64,000 nt of DNA from Hybos culiciformis (Eukaryota > Arthropoda > Insecta > Diptera > Hybotidae). The stretch spans positions 24,876,286 through 24,940,285 of the forward strand of contig OZ023274.1 of the NCBI GenBank assembly GCA_964007475.1, in the 5' to 3' direction. Positions 23,881 through 36,873 of this stretch are shown here, in pieces. How positions within the stretch are numbered: position 1 is the stretch's first letter; every line of letters starts with the position of its first letter. A model generated the notes under the pieces. It saw only the letters and a list, made by a program, of their open reading frames with translations, did not search any database and was not told the DNA's origin. The translations under genes and the position numbers were made by a program.

Positions 23881-26800
23881 TCCGATATTGCAACCCCTTA
23901 CCAATTAGCTTGCAATGCTTAGCAAAACAATGTTATAAATTCACATAAAATTTTTAATATTTAATAATTAAATTTTCTCGTTGCGTTACTTTTTACTAAG
24001 ATTATAAAATAAAAACGGGATTTTGTACCATCCCTGTCCCTTTTATGCAAATATAAATAAAGGTTTCGTGTAGGAATTTCATTTTTAAGTAAGCATAGTT
24101 AAATAAATAAATTTATGTAGGAAAAAAAAATTATGTATAGAAAAATAGACCCCAATTATTACAAATGATTTAAAATAATAGATAATTTTTGAGTTATTTA
24201 ACAGTTTTGGTTAAAAAATAAAATTTTCATAATTTATATTTTTGTACAATTTGTTTTTGTTTTTGTTCATTTCACGATAATAATAATTTTTCTAAGATAA
24301 CAATTTTCCTTTTGCTGCGCTACCTACAGTGAAATGGATAACGATCCGCATAAAAAAAAATATAGAGAAAAAAAAATTGTTTATGTACAATTTACAATTT
24401 CTTGGGAGTGTCAATTTTTTTTTTTTTTTTTATAAAAATGAACAATAATTATATTTTGAGAATATTTTTTTGGTATATTTTTATGATTCAGAAGCCCACA
24501 AAAGGCTTCTATTTTTGGGAATTTGAAGAAAAAATGGAATAAAAAAAAAACATGGACCAATCAAATTAAGGATTTTGAAGAAAAACACTGGGTGCAACAA
24601 AATTTTTATATCCTCCTTCACGGATACGTTATAAAGCAGTGTTCACTCTGATTTATTCAACAACCCCTAGTTGAATTACTTCGGTTTGTGAGCGAAGAAA
24701 AAGATGTCGCTGCGCTGAAATTTTTTTTACAATTTTTCCAATAGATATGGTTTCCCAATATGGTTTGTTTAAGTTTACGTAATACTATAACTTAATTTAT
24801 GAAATACATATAAATTCAAGAATTGACGTCTTAAAATTACTACGGAAAATACAGAAAACTCAATTTTGCCTCCTGCTTTCAAAAGAAATAAAATTTCGTA
24901 GCTCGTGCGAACACAGTTTTTCTTATATATAACTAAAAAGACAAATTTTCCCTAAATTTCTAAATTATTTGAATTATTATGGCATTTAATTAAATGAAAT
25001 TTAAAATGTTGAAAAAAAAAATTAGATAGTAGATAGATACCGGAAGTTGATGATAAAATGAATGTTGGCTATTAAAATATTTTTCATTTAATTATTTCAT
25101 TAATTTTATTAAAAACAATGTAATAATTATACTATATTCATAGGCCTAAAAAACTTACACATTTGTAAGCAGAAGTCTGAGAAAAACTATTTAATTAAAA
25201 AAAAACAATTTAGAAAAATAAATCTCAACAAAATTGTTTAATTAAACAAAACTTTTCTAAAATATAGTATAGCGCCTCATAATTCAAATTTAATTTACGA
25301 TGATTTACCTTTAACAGATATTGGTCACAACTAATGAGGCTAAGCATTTTCTTAGATCCCTTCAATATCATAAGTCATATACTTATATACAAATAAAACA
25401 GACCGAAATCGTTAGGAAAATTATATTCAGTTTTGAGTATGAAAGTCCTGAAATTAATTTGTGATACACAAATACGAAATTTTGCACGTAAGAGTTGGCA
25501 TTTCTTTCTTTATTTTTTAACAGAATTATTAATAAAACAATTTCTTTGCATTATAAGTTTTAATTGGCAAATTTAATGTTTTTACAATTCATCTGTTTAC
25601 TTCCACAGCAACAAAAACAGTAATAGTTTTTTAATTTAAAGTTTAACTAAAATTGCCTTAACTTAAGAATATTACAAAACATTAAAATGGCAATAAAAAT
25701 ATTTCTATGTGGAACTAAAGAATCAAATTATATATTATCTTCAATGTTCATTCAAAAAGAGCGAATATTACTACACTTCCTAATTTTTTTTTTCTTTAGT
25801 AAATTTTACAAATGATACAACACTGGAGGCAATAAACCAGACTAGAAATCAGAATTTTAAAGTAGAAATTTAAGTTCGTTTTTTTTTTAGTTTTTAAATC
25901 AAAAACCCTATTGCATATACACAAAAAGAAAATTTTTTTCTTTTATATAATTTTTTTTCTCTGGCCAACAACAAGTATAAAATGACCCTTGGGAAAAATT
26001 GTTAATTAAAATACTAATAGATTCTCTTAGAAATGTTCCTAAAACTCTAAAATCTGTTTATTTTTTATCTTTTGTTGTCAAAACAAATCTTTTGTACCAA
26101 ACACGTATGTCGGATAACATATATGTAATACAAAAATGATTTTTATTTTTTTCTATATGTACATGACGGCCATTGGCAAACATAATTTTCGTGTACACAT
26201 AAACTTATTTTAAGAGCATTTAATTTATAGTCTAAAACCCTTACCAACGTAATATTTTTTTTTTTTGTCATTTAAAGTTCAAGACTTATCAGGTTATCAC
26301 TGAAGCCACATATACCTTGTTTACCTTATTTTATCCGGAACTGTCTAATTATTTACATTTATCAAGTATGAAAAGAACTTTTTAGAAGTAAAAATTTCCA
26401 ATTTTTTTTTGTCCGGAATTATTTTTAGATTAGAACAAGATATGGGTTCTAAGAAATTCAAAATGTTTAGGATTGAAAAATGAATTTAAAATGTTAATAT
26501 TTCTATATTAATTTTCAATTATGAAAATTAATAATATCATCTTACGAAAAACTCTTTTAACATCTAGCAAAGCAATGTAAATACCTAGCAATGTATGCAC
26601 ATATGAAAATCAAATGTCAAAAACAATTTGATAGGTACTTTTGTTTAATTTTTAATTTTTTTACAAAGGGTCCATATAAAAGTATCATAATTTAAATTGA
26701 ATTGAAGCATTGACGATTTATTATTTTACTCTAAATTTGAATTGATTTAAATTAAAAGTTTGTATAAAAGATTCCTTAGTTCCTATAAAAATAAATAATG

Positions 26801-27440
26801 ATATAAAATAATGTACACAATGTTTAAATTTTTTTCATATACAATTTAAGAAATTCGTCTAAAGTTTCAATTATTTATTATAATTTCAGTCAACATCAAT
26901 ATTTTTATTATAAATTAAAAATTGGAACAAACATAAATATTTCAGTTTTTGGTTTTGTATAACAACCCCTTACACAATATTTCCTTACCATATTTTCTAC
27001 ATGTGAAATAAAAAATTAAAAAAATAATTTTAAAATAAAAAATATTTTCTTTACGTAATAATGTGAGCTTTCGTAATACAGCAGTTTACTCCTTATATAA
27101 TTGATGAATTATTTTTGATCCTAAACAAAATGATAAAATTATCAAAATTTTGAAGTTTAACTTCTTTAGCGAGGTATTGTTAAAAATTTTTGTAACGAAA
27201 TAGGGGAAAAAAGAAGACAGAATATAGTATGTCCTGCATCACGAAAAATAAAAGCCACAACGCTGCAAAATAGGGGTAATAACCACAGAATGTAGTATGT
27301 TAAAAAGTAAAAACAAATATAAAAGCAGGGAAATATAAGACGTTGTAGCATGTAGCATGTATTTACGAAAATAAAATAGCGATACTACACACACATAACA
27401 AAATACTAACGATGTTTGGAAAGCAAAAAACAAAAAAAAA
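23881..27440. other. AT-rich DNA, nothing firmly recognised
   Basis: A GTGTTCACTCTG word near 24642 faces CGTGCGAACAC near 24905 and could be worn element ends, but the pairing is too short to call. The minus frames at 27166-27457 are hydrophobic by composition only. Confidence 0.5.
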
Positions 27441-27497
27441 ACAGAATTAAAGATCAACTGATTTTGTTCACAGAATTAAAGATCAACTGATTTTGTT
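27441..27497. repeat. Direct tandem duplication, 29-bp period
   Basis: Two identical 28-base copies starting ACAGAATTAAAGATCAACTG are separated by a single C. Confidence 0.9.
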
Positions 27498-27539
27498 GTT
27501 AATATTTATTTAGTTTATTTCCTCCTATCATATGAAACG

Positions 27540-28860
27540 GAAACGCTGTTTGTCTGTTTGTCTATTCCGAATAGGCACCTAAACCGCTCAGCCGATCGTT
27601 TTCAAACTTACACTATTTCTTTGTCTCAAATCGAGGGTCGTTATAGGCTATTTTCAAATTTGATTGGCCTCCTACCTAGCGACCTCCCCTGAGGGCCTAC
27701 TTCAAAAGTTCGTCCGATTTCATTCAAATTTGGTATGTAAAGAGAGCAACTGATTACACACAAATTTCGTAACAAAAAATTTATTTCCGATTTCATTCAA
27801 ATGATTACATACAAATTTCGTAACAAAGAATTTCATTCAAATTTGGAAACGATTAAACACGTAAATTTCGTAACAAAAAATTGATTGATCCTACCCAGCG
27901 ACCACCACGGGGGGCGGACTAATATTTATGCATTTTTTTAATAAAAATTTAATTCCGGATTTTCGCAATTGTCTTTAAATGAAATCCGGAATTTCGGTTT
28001 ATTCCGGAATTTCATATAAAAATTAAAATATATTAAAAAATTAAATTAAATTATTCTTTAACATAAATATTAGTTTATTTAGTTCAAAACATTAAAATTA
28101 TAACAAATTAAATTATGAAATATTTTTTATTAAAATAAAATTTTATACTTTTCAATAAACCGAAAGTGAATAAACTGAATGGAAAAATAAAAATTTGAAA
28201 CACAAAGTATCCAATGTTTTATCATTGAGTTTTAATCGAATTTTTATTGAAAATGTTCCTGCAACGTTGTTAATAAGTTATATTAGAGATTTTCCAAAAG
28301 TGTTCCTCGGGGGCCCCCTTGATCCCAAAATTTAATTTCACTTCGAATTCCAAATAAATCACTGAACTCGGAACTCCAACTTATTTTGTTAATGTTGATT
28401 AATGTGAAAAAAATTTTACGTATTTGCAGACTTGCGATAGCCACTTAGATTACAATTTTTGTGAATTTTAATGCTTTATGCCTAAATAATAAAAAAAAAA
28501 AAAAACAATTGGTCAAAATTCCCGCCAGTAAAAGTTCTACCAAATTCGAAAAATTCGGAATTTAGCATTTTGAATTCTGAATTTTTTGAAATTCAAAAAC
28601 AGGCGCATTTCCGGATTTCCGGAATCCGAAAAACCGGTTTTGCATTCCCTAGGGCGGACTTCTAAAGATCGTGTGATTTTATTCAAATTTGGTAAATAAA
28701 AAGAGGAAACGATTAAACATATAAATTTTGTAACAAAATATTGATTGATCCTACCCAGCGACTTCTAAAGTTGTCCGATTTCATTCAAATTTGGTACGTA
28801 AAAAAGAATAAATGATTACACACAAATTTCGTAAGAAAAAATTTAGTCCCCTCTTCCACT
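27540..28860. repeat. Interspersed element made of ~100-bp tandem units, split by an insertion
   Basis: A leader with TGTTTGTCTGTTTGTCTATT and ACCTAAACCGCTCAGCCGAT (27547-27600) precedes degenerate units built from GTCCGATTTCATTCAAATTT, GATTACACACAAATTTCGTA, ACAAAAAATTGATTGATCC and TACCCAGCGACC. Copies start near 27705, 27785, 27835, 28660 and 28762. 'Cross into CCGCTCAGCCGATCG' leaders of this sort are widespread in insect repeats. I cannot assign a class. The array is interrupted at 27920-28651 by a separate element. Confidence 0.65.
27920..28651. mobile_element. hAT-like non-autonomous element with 8-bp target duplication
   Basis: GGGCGGAC occurs directly on both sides (27912-27919 and 28652-28659), and removing the insert restores the tandem-repeat unit. 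The right end read inward is TAGGGAATGCAAAACCGG. The left end TAATATTTATGCATTTTTT matches only as TA...ATGCA, so it is worn. Subterminal zones on both sides are rich in CCGGAATTTC/GGATTTCCGG words in both orientations. The 8-bp duplication and the TAGGG end fit hAT. No transposase fragment was recognised in the 732 bp. Confidence 0.68.
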
Positions 28861-29814
28861 TACAAAAGTAAATCAGTCAGAGTCCGTAGCCAAATAAATA
28901 TTTGCAAGTAAATAAAGAAGTTGAACTTCTTTCGTGAACTTATAGGATGAGGTTCACATATATTTTTTTATTATGATTCTGCCTTCTGAAATCAAAATTA
29001 GTTTCATTGAAGCAATAAAATTAAAGTTTATTTTCGTAAATCTCTATTTTTTTTAATTTTGCCATATATTCTACACAAAAAAAAACACACGAAGCAGTCA
29101 TAGAACTGCCTACAGAAGTTTATACTTAAAAAATTTAAACTATGAAATAACAGTGGCTACAAATGATAGGCTGCTGAGTACAAAATGTAAATGTAGATAG
29201 CGATATTTTAATTTTTTCTTCTTCTATCGCAAAGAAAAAGCAAAAGAACGAAAATAAAAATTATTTGAGGAAAGAACGCTGAGTTTATAAAAGATTTTAT
29301 AAATGAAATGAAAAAAAGGAGAATATGTATGTGATCACGTTTTTATCTTTTCTTTACATTGTCTTTGCAATTGATCATTCAAAAAAAGAACCATATTTTT
29401 TGCTTTTTGTTATCAATTGATGCTCATCCCTAAAATATTTTCTCTAAAATTATCTTTAAAAGTTTAAACCATATAATTCTCACAACAAAAGGGTGATTGA
29501 AGAAATTTTATGAATACTGTTTTCTTTTATGATTTCTTTATGTGAATCATTGTGAATTTTGAAAGAAAGATTTTTTATGGAGAAAATAATTTTTCTTCAC
29601 TGAGCCAAAAAAGGCGTACTTAATTTTAGGACTTTTGTCATTAAATCAAGTTCTAGTACAGAAAACAAGAACAAATAAATTTTTTTTAAACCAATATTTA
29701 TCTTCTTTCGGTATCATATCAAGTACAAATTGCTCGAAAATGTAGCCTCGGAGCATAATTTTTATTACTTAGAGAATTAATGTTATTCCAAAAATACTTG
29801 AATTAAAATATTTC
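28861..29814. other. AT-rich DNA, nothing recognised
   Basis: No open frame, terminal repeats or tandem array seen. Confidence 0.55.
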
Positions 29815-29975
29815 AATAAATTTATTACTATTGCCGAGTGTAAGAAAAATATATACGATATTATATTTTTTATTTTATGTACATAAATAATAAAATTTTA
29901 TTACTATGGTCGATTGAAATGCTGAAGGCCGAGGTTCGAGTTCCGCAGAGAGCGTAAGAAAAATAGAACAAGAAA
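29815..29975 (+). repeat. tRNA-derived SINE remnant, partly duplicated
   Basis: A B-box-like GGTTCGAGTTCC lies at 29933-29944, preceded by GATTGAAATGCTGAAGGCC and followed by CGTAAGAAAAATAG and an A/T-rich tail. The same order (GATTGCAATGCTAAAGACCC, GGTTCGAATCC, ATAAGAAATA) is found in the better preserved SINE at 46481, so they are probably one family. The A box is lost here. A shorter version (TTATTACTATTGCCGAGTG then TAAGAAAAATA) sits just upstream at about 29822-29850, as if part of the unit had been duplicated with an internal deletion. Confidence 0.5.
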
Positions 29976-30092
29976 TTAGAAATAAAATAAATAAAGAATA
30001 AATAAAATTAAAAAAAAAATTAGAATGTGAGCTATAAAATACAATTTTTCAGAATTTGCAGCGAACTTTTAATTTGAATACAATTCCTGGAT

Positions 30093-30292
30093 NNNNNNNN
30101 NNNNNNNNNNNNNNNNNNNNNNNNNNNNNNNNNNNNNNNNNNNNNNNNNNNNNNNNNNNNNNNNNNNNNNNNNNNNNNNNNNNNNNNNNNNNNNNNNNNN
30201 NNNNNNNNNNNNNNNNNNNNNNNNNNNNNNNNNNNNNNNNNNNNNNNNNNNNNNNNNNNNNNNNNNNNNNNNNNNNNNNNNNNNNNNNNNNN
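30093..30292. other. Assembly gap of exactly 200 N
   Basis: Two hundred consecutive N. The round number suggests a scaffolding placeholder rather than a measured distance. Open frames drawn across it are meaningless. Confidence 0.99.
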
Positions 30293-30424
30293 CAACATTA
30301 AATGCACTGGTTTTTTTAAAATACTATTTCTTATTGTTATTTACTATTATTATTTACATATTTGTATTTTAATTTGTTTTTGACAGCTTTTTTAAATATT
30401 TTTTACGAATTTATATGCATTTTT

Positions 30425-30508
30425 AAATTACCCGGATTACCCAGATAGTTTAAAAAATTACTACTCGGATACCCGGGTAGTTGAAATTCGGGTAATTTGG
30501 AAACACTA
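30425..30508. repeat. Short inverted repeat, possible transposon end
   Basis: AAATTACCCG and CGGGTAATTT face each other about 55 bases apart, with further ACCC/GGGT words (TACCCAGATAG, ACCCGGGTAG) between. The right edge, read inward as TAGTGTTTCCAAATTACCC, resembles a hAT-type end. A matching left end could lie in or beyond the gap and is not visible. Confidence 0.4.
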
Positions 30509-33500
30509 AGTCTATTGGTATGTGAAATAGGCAAATTTTGTTATATTTTATTAATATGTAAATTTTCTAGAGAACAGAACACTATGATAGAAGAGTACTA
30601 TAAAATATACTGTAGAAAATTTTCTAATTGCTTCCGCCGGGAAATCTTTATCCACGCATTATATATATTTTGGAATTAGATATTCATAAAATATTTTTTG
30701 ATAGAAAAAAAAAGAAAAATTTGTGAAGTTTTCAAAGGAATTGGCTTATTCTTAGAAATTTTCTAATTAAAGCACCGTACTATACTATTTTATGTGCATA
30801 ATTTTATTCTCAACTACATGTATAAGCCTTGCTTTCAATATTTCAAAATGCATTGTACAGTCTTCTCATAGTATACACGCATATAATTTATAGACATATA
30901 TATATATATATATATATGTATATGCTTAATTCTCCTTCTACAATACCCATATTATATGGAAATCTTTTAGAATTATCTGTAAATGTACTCCAAAATTATG
31001 CATCATTGAATCTTTTGTTCATATAATTGCCAAAAAAAATAACAAAAGGATATGCAATATAGTTCAAATAATGTAAAGTGCATGTTCATATATATTCAAT
31101 ACGTATACACTTTTGGGCACAAACTTACCAGTATACTTCAAACTAGGTTAAATTTTGTTAAGTTTTCTATATTCCTCTGAAAAGAACCTAAAAATTTGAG
31201 AAAATGTTATATTTTAAAATCTAAAGGTATAATTTTTAATTAGGCCAGAAATTCAGAATGTCTTAAAAACAACTTTGGGAATGTTTTTGAACAGAAATTT
31301 TATGTAAAGCGTGCACTCAAAATAACAGAAATAATATTAACTCATAAAAAAAAACTATAAAAATTTTGGGACAAACAAAATTAAAATTATGCGTGTGCTA
31401 AGTTCGTGTCCGTAGCTGTTTAGTGCATATATTTCGTATATACAATACACATATAATTATGTTTATCTTTATTACGGTAAAATATTCAACTACCAATTAT
31501 TATGTAATGTCCTTTTCATAAAATATGCGTAAAATGATTTCAATATAATTTTTAAGCCATAAGGATATAATAGAAGAATAATATATATATATATAAAAAA
31601 AAGTATAGAATAATAATAATAATAATAACAATATTCGTTTACAGAAAATATAGAAGATTTTCAATTTATCTGTAATTTCAGAAAATTAATCGAACAGAAG
31701 AGTTTCTAACATTTTTCAGCCTAATTGAATTTAATTGAAAATTGTATCAAATTTATAATATTTTGTAATATAAATCTTGACAATTTTTTTTTTTATTTTT
31801 TTGTTATTATATATTTTATATGCACACATTATACAAGTAAATATATATTTATGCTGTACATATATAAAACTAAACATAAAATTTCAATTTAATATTAATA
31901 AAAAGAAATATAATACGCATTAAATCTTATTTAAAGTGTAATAGTATGGAAATTATAAATTTCCAATGAGAAGGGTATATATATATGTAATATGAAATTC
32001 AATTATGTATATTGTTTACAAGTAACATTTTTAAACTTTACAATACTGTATACACTATGCTCAAGAAGAGTAATGCGGTCATGTACTTAATTCTTATATA
32101 CTTTTAGTCTATAATATAATTGTATAATATAAAATAATAACAAAAACTCATAGACTTCTTATAATAAATTAGGATTGCCTCTCAGCTCAGTATATCTGAT
32201 ATTCCGTATACAAAGTTTGTGGACAGCATGAACAATTATATATATTAATCATTTATGTTTAATTTAAAAATGAAATTTTCAAAATTCGATAAATTATTTG
32301 CTATACATACTTGTTTTGTTGTACAACAAAACACACTTTTTAAAGAAAATTAAAAATTTATTTTTTTTTTATTTTCTTTTTAAATATTATGTAACATTAA
32401 TTTTATGTTGCATTTCATAAAACATATTTTATGCCTCACTGAAACAAGTAAGAAGTTTTTTTCTAGAAATAGTAAACAAATTTGAAGTGTGGTACTAATA
32501 ATATGTCCCAATGACAAGTTTTTTGAGATAGTTGAAGAATAATCTATTTTGATGTACATTAGGTACTTTTAGTATGAAGCTCTACTGTTGAATATTATTG
32601 TTATCTTTAAAAGTAAACTATATAAATTATTTTCTAAAAGAAATCATGAAACACATTAATTTATCATTTATTTTTTAATGTTCAAAATCAAAAAATTTAC
32701 TTAGAAAAATCTTGATTATATACATAATAAAATTATATACATATATAATTTGTTTTCACACGTTAACTTTTAGAGTATATGTTATAAAAAATAATAGTTT
32801 AGTTTTTATAATTTTTAATTTCGAAAATTTCATATAAAAATAAAGAATAAAAAAGAAGGCCCTAGAAGTTAAAGACCTTTTCGTTAGAATTAAAATAAAA
32901 ATACCAAAAATAAAAGCATTTTGTTTACATTAAAAAATAATTGCGTAATAAAACAGCTGTTTTAATGGGATTGTTAAAAATATGTGTATACATATTTTAT
33001 TAAAAAAAAAAAAAAATATTAAAACTTTTTTGTTTTTATATGTTCACAATATTTCCCAATTTCTTTCCTTTTCAAAGTAAATTAAGCAATATTTTTGTTT
33101 TTAAAATATGTATATAAATATACTTACATATATGTTTATTTATTTGTTGTTTTTTTTTCATATCCATATGTACATTGTACATATATTTAAATTTATAGTA
33201 GGGTAATAAAAATTGAATCGAAGGGGATTAGATTTATATTATATTTTTGATAAACAAATTCATTAGAATTCTATTATAAAAAAAGAAGCAAAAATAAAAT
33301 ATAAAAACTTTTTTTTATAGTCGTTTAAGTTTTCCTCATTTTCTCATATAAAAAATTTTTATATGAAAAATCTTTGACTTTAATGTAAATGTACAAATAA
33401 AAACTCTTAATATACATTTTGGGGTTATTTTCGATTAAAAACATCATCAAATTTATCACATACATAAACATATATATATGTTTGGAATGAATATTAAAAT

Positions 33501-34486
33501 AAAGGTTATTTACAAATATTTTATTATTTTAAGTTTTTTTCTTTGCCATTTGTTACACAGAGAATATAATTTTCTAATATAATAATACAATTACCAAATT
33601 TGTAAGTAGAGATTAGATACAGAGTTAAGTAACAGTTGTGTTTTAGAAACTGATTCCGAAACTATCAAATACAGGAATATATACATATAGTTAATTTGAC
33701 ACAGGAGGACAGGTTAATTAATGAACGCGCATCAACAGAATCTAAATCTAGAAATACTAGTCTAGTTTAATGTAAAAGTACAAAGCATTGTAGTAAAATT
33801 TTATTCTACAATCATAAATTAATTACTACCAAAATAAGATTTTTTTTAAAGTTATGTTTAATTAAAGTTAAAGAGTACAAAAAAAAAGCTTTTTCAGTGT
33901 ATTATGCAGAGGGACACAATACAATTTGTAAATACATATAATGGATATCAAACATAATATTAAGAATTTACATTACACCACCACAACAACAAAAAAAGTG
34001 TTAATTATCAACAAAATTATTTGAGATGATATTGAAGTTTTTATAGAAATTACGAGAGGGAAATTTTAATGTTTTTCGAGGATTTTATTCCTTTATCATT
34101 GGAAAATTTGATATTTGTCACAGCAAAGAACAATAACAGATAGTTTTACTTTTAAATATATTTGTTCATATGATTATAGCAATATTTGTTACAAAATTTC
34201 AGAGTTATTATTTATTTAATAATATGTAAATGTAAATTTTGAGCATAAACTATCTGAAAATATTGCAGTTTTAATTATAACCTTATAGTTGGTTCTTATA
34301 GCTTATTTTCTAACGAATTTTTTTTCAGGACATAGCCTGCACTATAATACAATAACAATAAAAAAAGAAATAGCTTAGTGAGCTATAATTTCCGTATATC
34401 CTTTGCTATGCAGGTGAAATAAAATTAGTGTATACGCAAACGCTTATGGTTTATTTAAGTTTGAATTTTACTTTTTTTTTTTATAT
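30509..34486. other. AT-rich DNA, nothing recognised
   Basis: Small (AT)n tracts near 30898-30917 and 31580-31596 and an (AAT)n run near 31608-31627. No coding frame stands out. Confidence 0.55.
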
Positions 34487-35870
34487 TAGAGTTACCAAAT
34501 CACTAAAGAAGTATGGATTTGCTAATGGGGGCAGGAAGTTTAGACGGGATTAAAAAGTGGGACAATCAGTAGGTAATCATTTACACTCTTCTTAAAGCGG
34601 CGCAAGTCGTAAATCAAACGTCCGCCAGCTGTAGGGAACAATTTTGAAGGCAGAGCATTCCACACTCTTAGAGTGCGAATTTAAAACAAATCTCCAAAGC
34701 TCGTTCTGTCACATTTGGGAATTTTGACGAAATATGGGTGTGACGTTGAAGCGGTACGTCTTTGGTGTGAAAATACTTGAAGTGGAGGAAGTAGAGCCTT
34801 TACTTCCAGGGAACACGTATCCGTTCCAACAAGGTATTTATAGAAAATTGACAGTGAACCTACATTGCGACGGTGATTGAGTGAGTGATGTTAAAGAGCT
34901 GGTGGTTTGGTGATCGTTGATCAATCTAATAGCCCTTTTCTGAACTTTGTCCATGTGGGTTTTAGGAACACCAGCCCATTATATGTGAATTATATTCTAA
35001 TTTTCGTCGTACGTCGGATTTGTAAATGTTTAAGAGATCAGAGAGGGGCAAAGTATTGTTTACATCTTTTTAGAAAACCTAAACATTTAGCTGCGTTTTA
35101 AGCCGTTTCAGATCGCTGGTTATTTTCGAACCTAAAATGTCAAGGTTTCCAAATTTTCCAATACTCTCGCATTGTAAAGAAAGTTCGGATTCGAAAGTTG
35201 ACAGCTTTCTAGAAATAAGGCAGCTTTGCGTTTTAGTAGCGTTAAACACAACTCTGTTGAGAAGACCCCATTATGAAATTTTGGATAGGTCGTGATTATG
35301 CTACTTTGTAGAAAATTTCGTTTCGTACTAACAGCATTTGAAGATTCTGATTTCCTATTAATAAAATCGTAGCATGCGACCAAGTTACAGTCATCGGCGA
35401 AGCTGTGGATGGGATTAAGTGTTGATTGCAGAAGGTTTTAATGAAAATTAAAAAGAGGGTTGGGGAGAGAACGCACCCTTGGGGTACACCGGAGTTGACG
35501 GTAAAAATATGTGACTGATACCCATCCACAACAGCACGAATAGAACGGCCAGACAAAAAGTTGCTGATCCAATTGACAAAGGCTGATCCTAGATCCATTT
35601 ATTTAACTTTAGAAATCAGGACCGAGTGTTAAACTCGATCAAAAGCTATATCCAAAGCAACAACACCGGAGTTGTGAAGACTGGCGTTGAGCTTGTAGGA
35701 TAAATATGTCATCAGGTCACCAGTCGCTCTTTTCGTACGAAAACCATATTGCTGGTCACTTAGCAAATTTGTTGCATTCAAGGTATTTTTTGACTTTATT
35801 GTTAATAAGGGATTGCATTACTTTTGAAAGAATAGAAATAAGAGCAATGGGCCTGTCGTTAGTTTAATTA
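34487..35870 (-). mobile_element. 5'-truncated CR1/Jockey-like LINE, reverse transcriptase to 3' end
   Basis: Reading the minus strand from 35870 gives, across several frames, the palm and thumb of a non-LTR reverse transcriptase: RPIALISILSKVMQSLINNK, SDQQYGFRTKRATGDL, VVALDIAFDRV, WISNFLSGRSIRAVVDGYQS, the GVPQGC box (35473-35490) with LSPTLF, then SFADD, the catalytic Ala-Asp-Asp box, at 35390-35404. Later come KRAI-type, NDHQTTSSLTSL-type and RTAS...HPY segments, and a 3' tail shared with the copy at 3350-3727. Frameshifts before and after the ADD box, stops where Trp codons are expected, and absence of the endonuclease and ORF1 make it inactive. Order and sequence fit a single 5'-truncated insertion of about 1.4 kb. 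Short frames on either strand are pieces or shadows of it. Confidence 0.88.
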
Positions 35871-36863
35871 TGATTAATTTTATATCAAATCAAAATGTAA
35901 TACTACACTATAAAGGTTTAAACCATTGTTATTATTATTTCCTCACCTATCTTTTTATCAGAATTTATAAATATATATGTATATTTAAAATATATTTATT
36001 TATGTAGTCGATATTAAAAGATAAAATATATTGCTTTTAATAATAAAAACTTATGGATAAATATCACAAGACAAAAAACAATTTTCAATTTATACAAAAT
36101 ACTTCTTTTTTTCCCTGAATAGTAGATTCCCATTGACATCGTACTCAATAAAAAGCATTCGACACGCAAGCAATTATTTTCACAAATAAAAAAAGTATGA
36201 AAAAAAATGAAAGAAAATTGAAAAAAGCAAAAATATTGACAAAAGCAAAAGCATCCATAGGAGACCAGGGTAAACAGAAAAAAAAATAAAATAAAATATC
36301 GAAAAATATTTATTATTAGTTCTGCAATTTTCTAAACGTCATTTATAAAAATTTTGGAAAAAAAAAGTTAAATGAAGTTTAATTAAAATCGCAAAAAAAC
36401 CAAATTTCAACCATCGTCACCCTGAAAAAACAGATAGCTGCGGCAGCTATTTTTTTGTACATTTTTGTCTATACGTATATAGTTCAAATCGAGCAAGTTG
36501 ATGATGTTAGAAAAATTTGCTATTTGTCGAAGCAACGAAAAATAGCTAATAGTTTGATTTTTTAATATATATATATAGCAATATTTGTCATAAAAATTCA
36601 TATTGTATGAAAAACTATTTTTTGTTTTAATATAATTTAATATAATAAATGCAAGAATTTGAGCACTATCAGAAAATATTGCAGTTTTAGTTATAACTTT
36701 TTACCTGGTTCTTATAGTTAATTTTCAAACGACTTTATTTTGTCTAAAAAATTAGTAGGTGGTTATTGGTATTGCTTGCTGTGTTTATGGGTCAAATTGA
36801 AGTTTTACCCATAATTTTCTGTTACATTTTATAGGAGCTTCTTCAACGATTTTTTCAAGTGTA
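35871..36863. other. AT-rich DNA, nothing recognised
   Basis: Carries poly-A/T runs and a short (AT)n near 36566-36578. The minus frame 36407-36601 has no family features. Confidence 0.55.
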
Positions 36864-36873
36864 CGATCTACTA

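Noticed and set aside
27166..27457. Two overlapping hydrophobic minus frames
   Set aside because: Phe/Leu/Ile/Tyr content follows from AT-rich composition; no stable motif or splice context.
30032..30307. Open frames of 81 and 91 codons
   Set aside because: They run through the 200-N gap and have no sequence support.
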